In this document: one piece after another, positions 33,118-33,981 of the stretch
Layout of the letters: each line of letters begins with the position of its first letter
Numbering within the stretch: position 1 is the stretch's first letter
Assembly: GCA_002733905.1 (NCBI GenBank)
Contig: NVXK01000006.1
Span: 91,021-125,001, forward strand
Direction: 5' to 3'
Length of the DNA: 33,981 nt
From: Robiginitomaculum sp.
GTDB lineage: Bacteria; Pseudomonadota; Alphaproteobacteria; Caulobacterales; Maricaulaceae
Translations under genes and position numbers: made by a program
The notes under the pieces: model-generated
Seen by the model: the letters and a program-made list of their open reading frames with translations, nothing else
Database searches by the model: none
Told to the model about the DNA's origin: nothing

Positions 33118-33981
33118 TGTTTGCGCCAGTTCTTTCAATAAATTTGAGGGCGTCCAGAAGATTGGATCCTCTTTGGCAAATGCCATAACGCCTTCATAAA
33201 TTGTTTTCGCGCCGATTTGGTCTGCGTGAAACATAGGGCCGCCGCGGTAGGCTGGGAATCCATAACCGTTTACATATACCATGTCGACATCAAGTGCGCG
33301 CAGGGCAATGCCTTCTTCTAGAATTTTTGCGCCTTCATTCATCATGGCAAAAAGTATGCGGTTTCGAATTTCGTCGTCAGAGAATGTCCGCGGAGTGATG
33401 TTTTTTTCTTTGGCGTTTTCTGCGATCATATCTGCGATCATTGGATCGAGTATCGGGGTGCGGTTGCCTTTTTCATAAAGATACCAGCCTGCGCCCGTTT
33501 TTTGCCCATAACGCCCAAGGTCGTATAATTTGTCGGCGAGTGTGCCAGCGTAGCGCTCGTTCGTAGGGCGTGTATCATCACTCTTGCGGCGATTGTGCCA
33601 GCCAATGTCGAGACCTGCGAGGTCGGACACTTCGAAGGGGCCCATGGCAAAACCAAAGGCTTTCATAACGCGGTCAATGTCTTGCGGCAAAGCGCCGTCT
33701 TCCACCATAAAGTCAGCTTGGGTGCGATATGCTTTGAGAATGCGGTTGCCGATAAACCCGTCACACACGCCAGATAATACGCAAATTTTACCAATGGATT
33801 TTCCGATTTTCATCACTGTGTTCAGGACTTCATCGGAGACTGTATCTGTCTTGACGACTTCGAGCAGTTTCATAATGTGGGCAGGGCTAAAGAAATGCAT
33901 GCCGATAACATCGGCTGGGCGCGACGTTATATCGGCAAGGATATTTATATCGAGGTAGGACGTATTGGTGGCGAGGATACA
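33097..33981 (-). CDS. 3-hydroxyacyl-CoA dehydrogenase, multifunctional (N-terminal part outside window)
   Basis: C-terminal 294 residues of a beta-oxidation protein, most likely the enoyl-CoA hydratase/3-hydroxyacyl-CoA dehydrogenase fusion of about 700 residues. The frame stays open to the window edge (ILATNTSYLDINILAD), so the ATG at 33900 is internal. GMHFFSPAHIMKLLEVV and GFIGNRILKAYR are the dehydrogenase signatures. The C-terminal domain repeats the fold (FGFAMGPFEVSDLAGLDIG, GYGFPAYRGGPMFHAD) and ends GGSFKG. Convergent with paaE; it could take part in phenylacetate or fatty-acid beta-oxidation, but the whole protein is needed to decide. Confidence 0.9.
   Translation of the reverse strand, partial: CILATNTSYLDINILADITSRPADVIGMHFFSPAHIMKLLEVVKTDTVSDEVLNTVMKIGKSIGKICVLSGVCDGFIGNRILKAYRTQADFMVEDGALPQDIDRVMKAFGFAMGPFEVSDLAGLDIGWHNRRKSDDTRPTNERYAGTLADKLYDLGRYGQKTGAGWYLYEKGNRTPILDPMIADMIAENAKEKNITPRTFSDDEIRNRILFAMMNEGAKILEEGIALRALDVDMVYVNGYGFPAYRGGPMFHADQIGAKTIYEGVMAFAKEDPIFWTPSNLLKELAQTGGSFKG

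Overview
The window reads as a chromosomal segment of an alphaproteobacterium of moderate GC content (mid-40s percent by eye; genus not assignable from this alone). The backbone evidence is the order cysG - DUF2849 - cysI - DUF934, the ECF sigma / FecR / TonB-receptor cassette, the bacterial-type ferredoxin-NADP reductase and the PaaABCDE operon. No rRNA, tRNA, CRISPR array, insertion sequence or integrase was seen.

Layout. (1) 1-3862, minus strand: ECF sigma factor, FecR-like anti-sigma factor and a TonB-dependent receptor with an N-terminal STN signalling domain (receptor cut by the window start). (2) 3898-5190, minus: metY. (3) 5335-18946: a tetrapyrrole region. hemJ and hemE-hemF diverge; then fpr with an XRE-cupin regulator (minus); then the siroheme/sulfite-reductase operon cysG-DUF2849-cysI-DUF934; then hemA-hemC/D-hemB-hemL. 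Together HemA, HemL, HemB, HemC-HemD, HemE, HemF and HemJ cover every step from glutamyl-tRNA to protoporphyrin IX, and CysG takes the siroheme branch from uroporphyrinogen III; only ferrochelatase is missing. This is the C5 route, whereas alphaproteobacteria normally use 5-aminolevulinate synthase, and HemA, HemB, HemD, HemE, HemF and HemJ read like Bacteroidota (flavobacterial) proteins. (4) 18952-20950: a small accessory module of a four-cysteine MarR regulator, a His-rich lipoprotein and a TlpA-like thioredoxin, with two matching operators. (5) 20979-22182: decayed copies of the 3' ends of hisIE and hemL, then an alpha/beta hydrolase broken by a frameshift exactly before its catalytic His. 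(6) 22281-29187, minus: a compact, overlapping operon yerC-like regulator - hisG - hisD - hisC/B fusion - hisH - hisA - hisF - hisIE, of gammaproteobacterial rather than alphaproteobacterial design, with no histidinol-phosphatase domain. (7) 29393-33082, plus: paaABCDE, followed convergently by the C-terminal part of a multifunctional 3-hydroxyacyl-CoA dehydrogenase that runs off the window.

The most interesting points are the apparently imported C5 heme set, the STN module joined in frame to a receptor that keeps its own signal peptide and ribosome site, the hemL/hisIE duplication scar, the MarR-lipoprotein-thioredoxin module, and the HisC-HisB fusion. Family statements come from my memory of these proteins; no database search was run.
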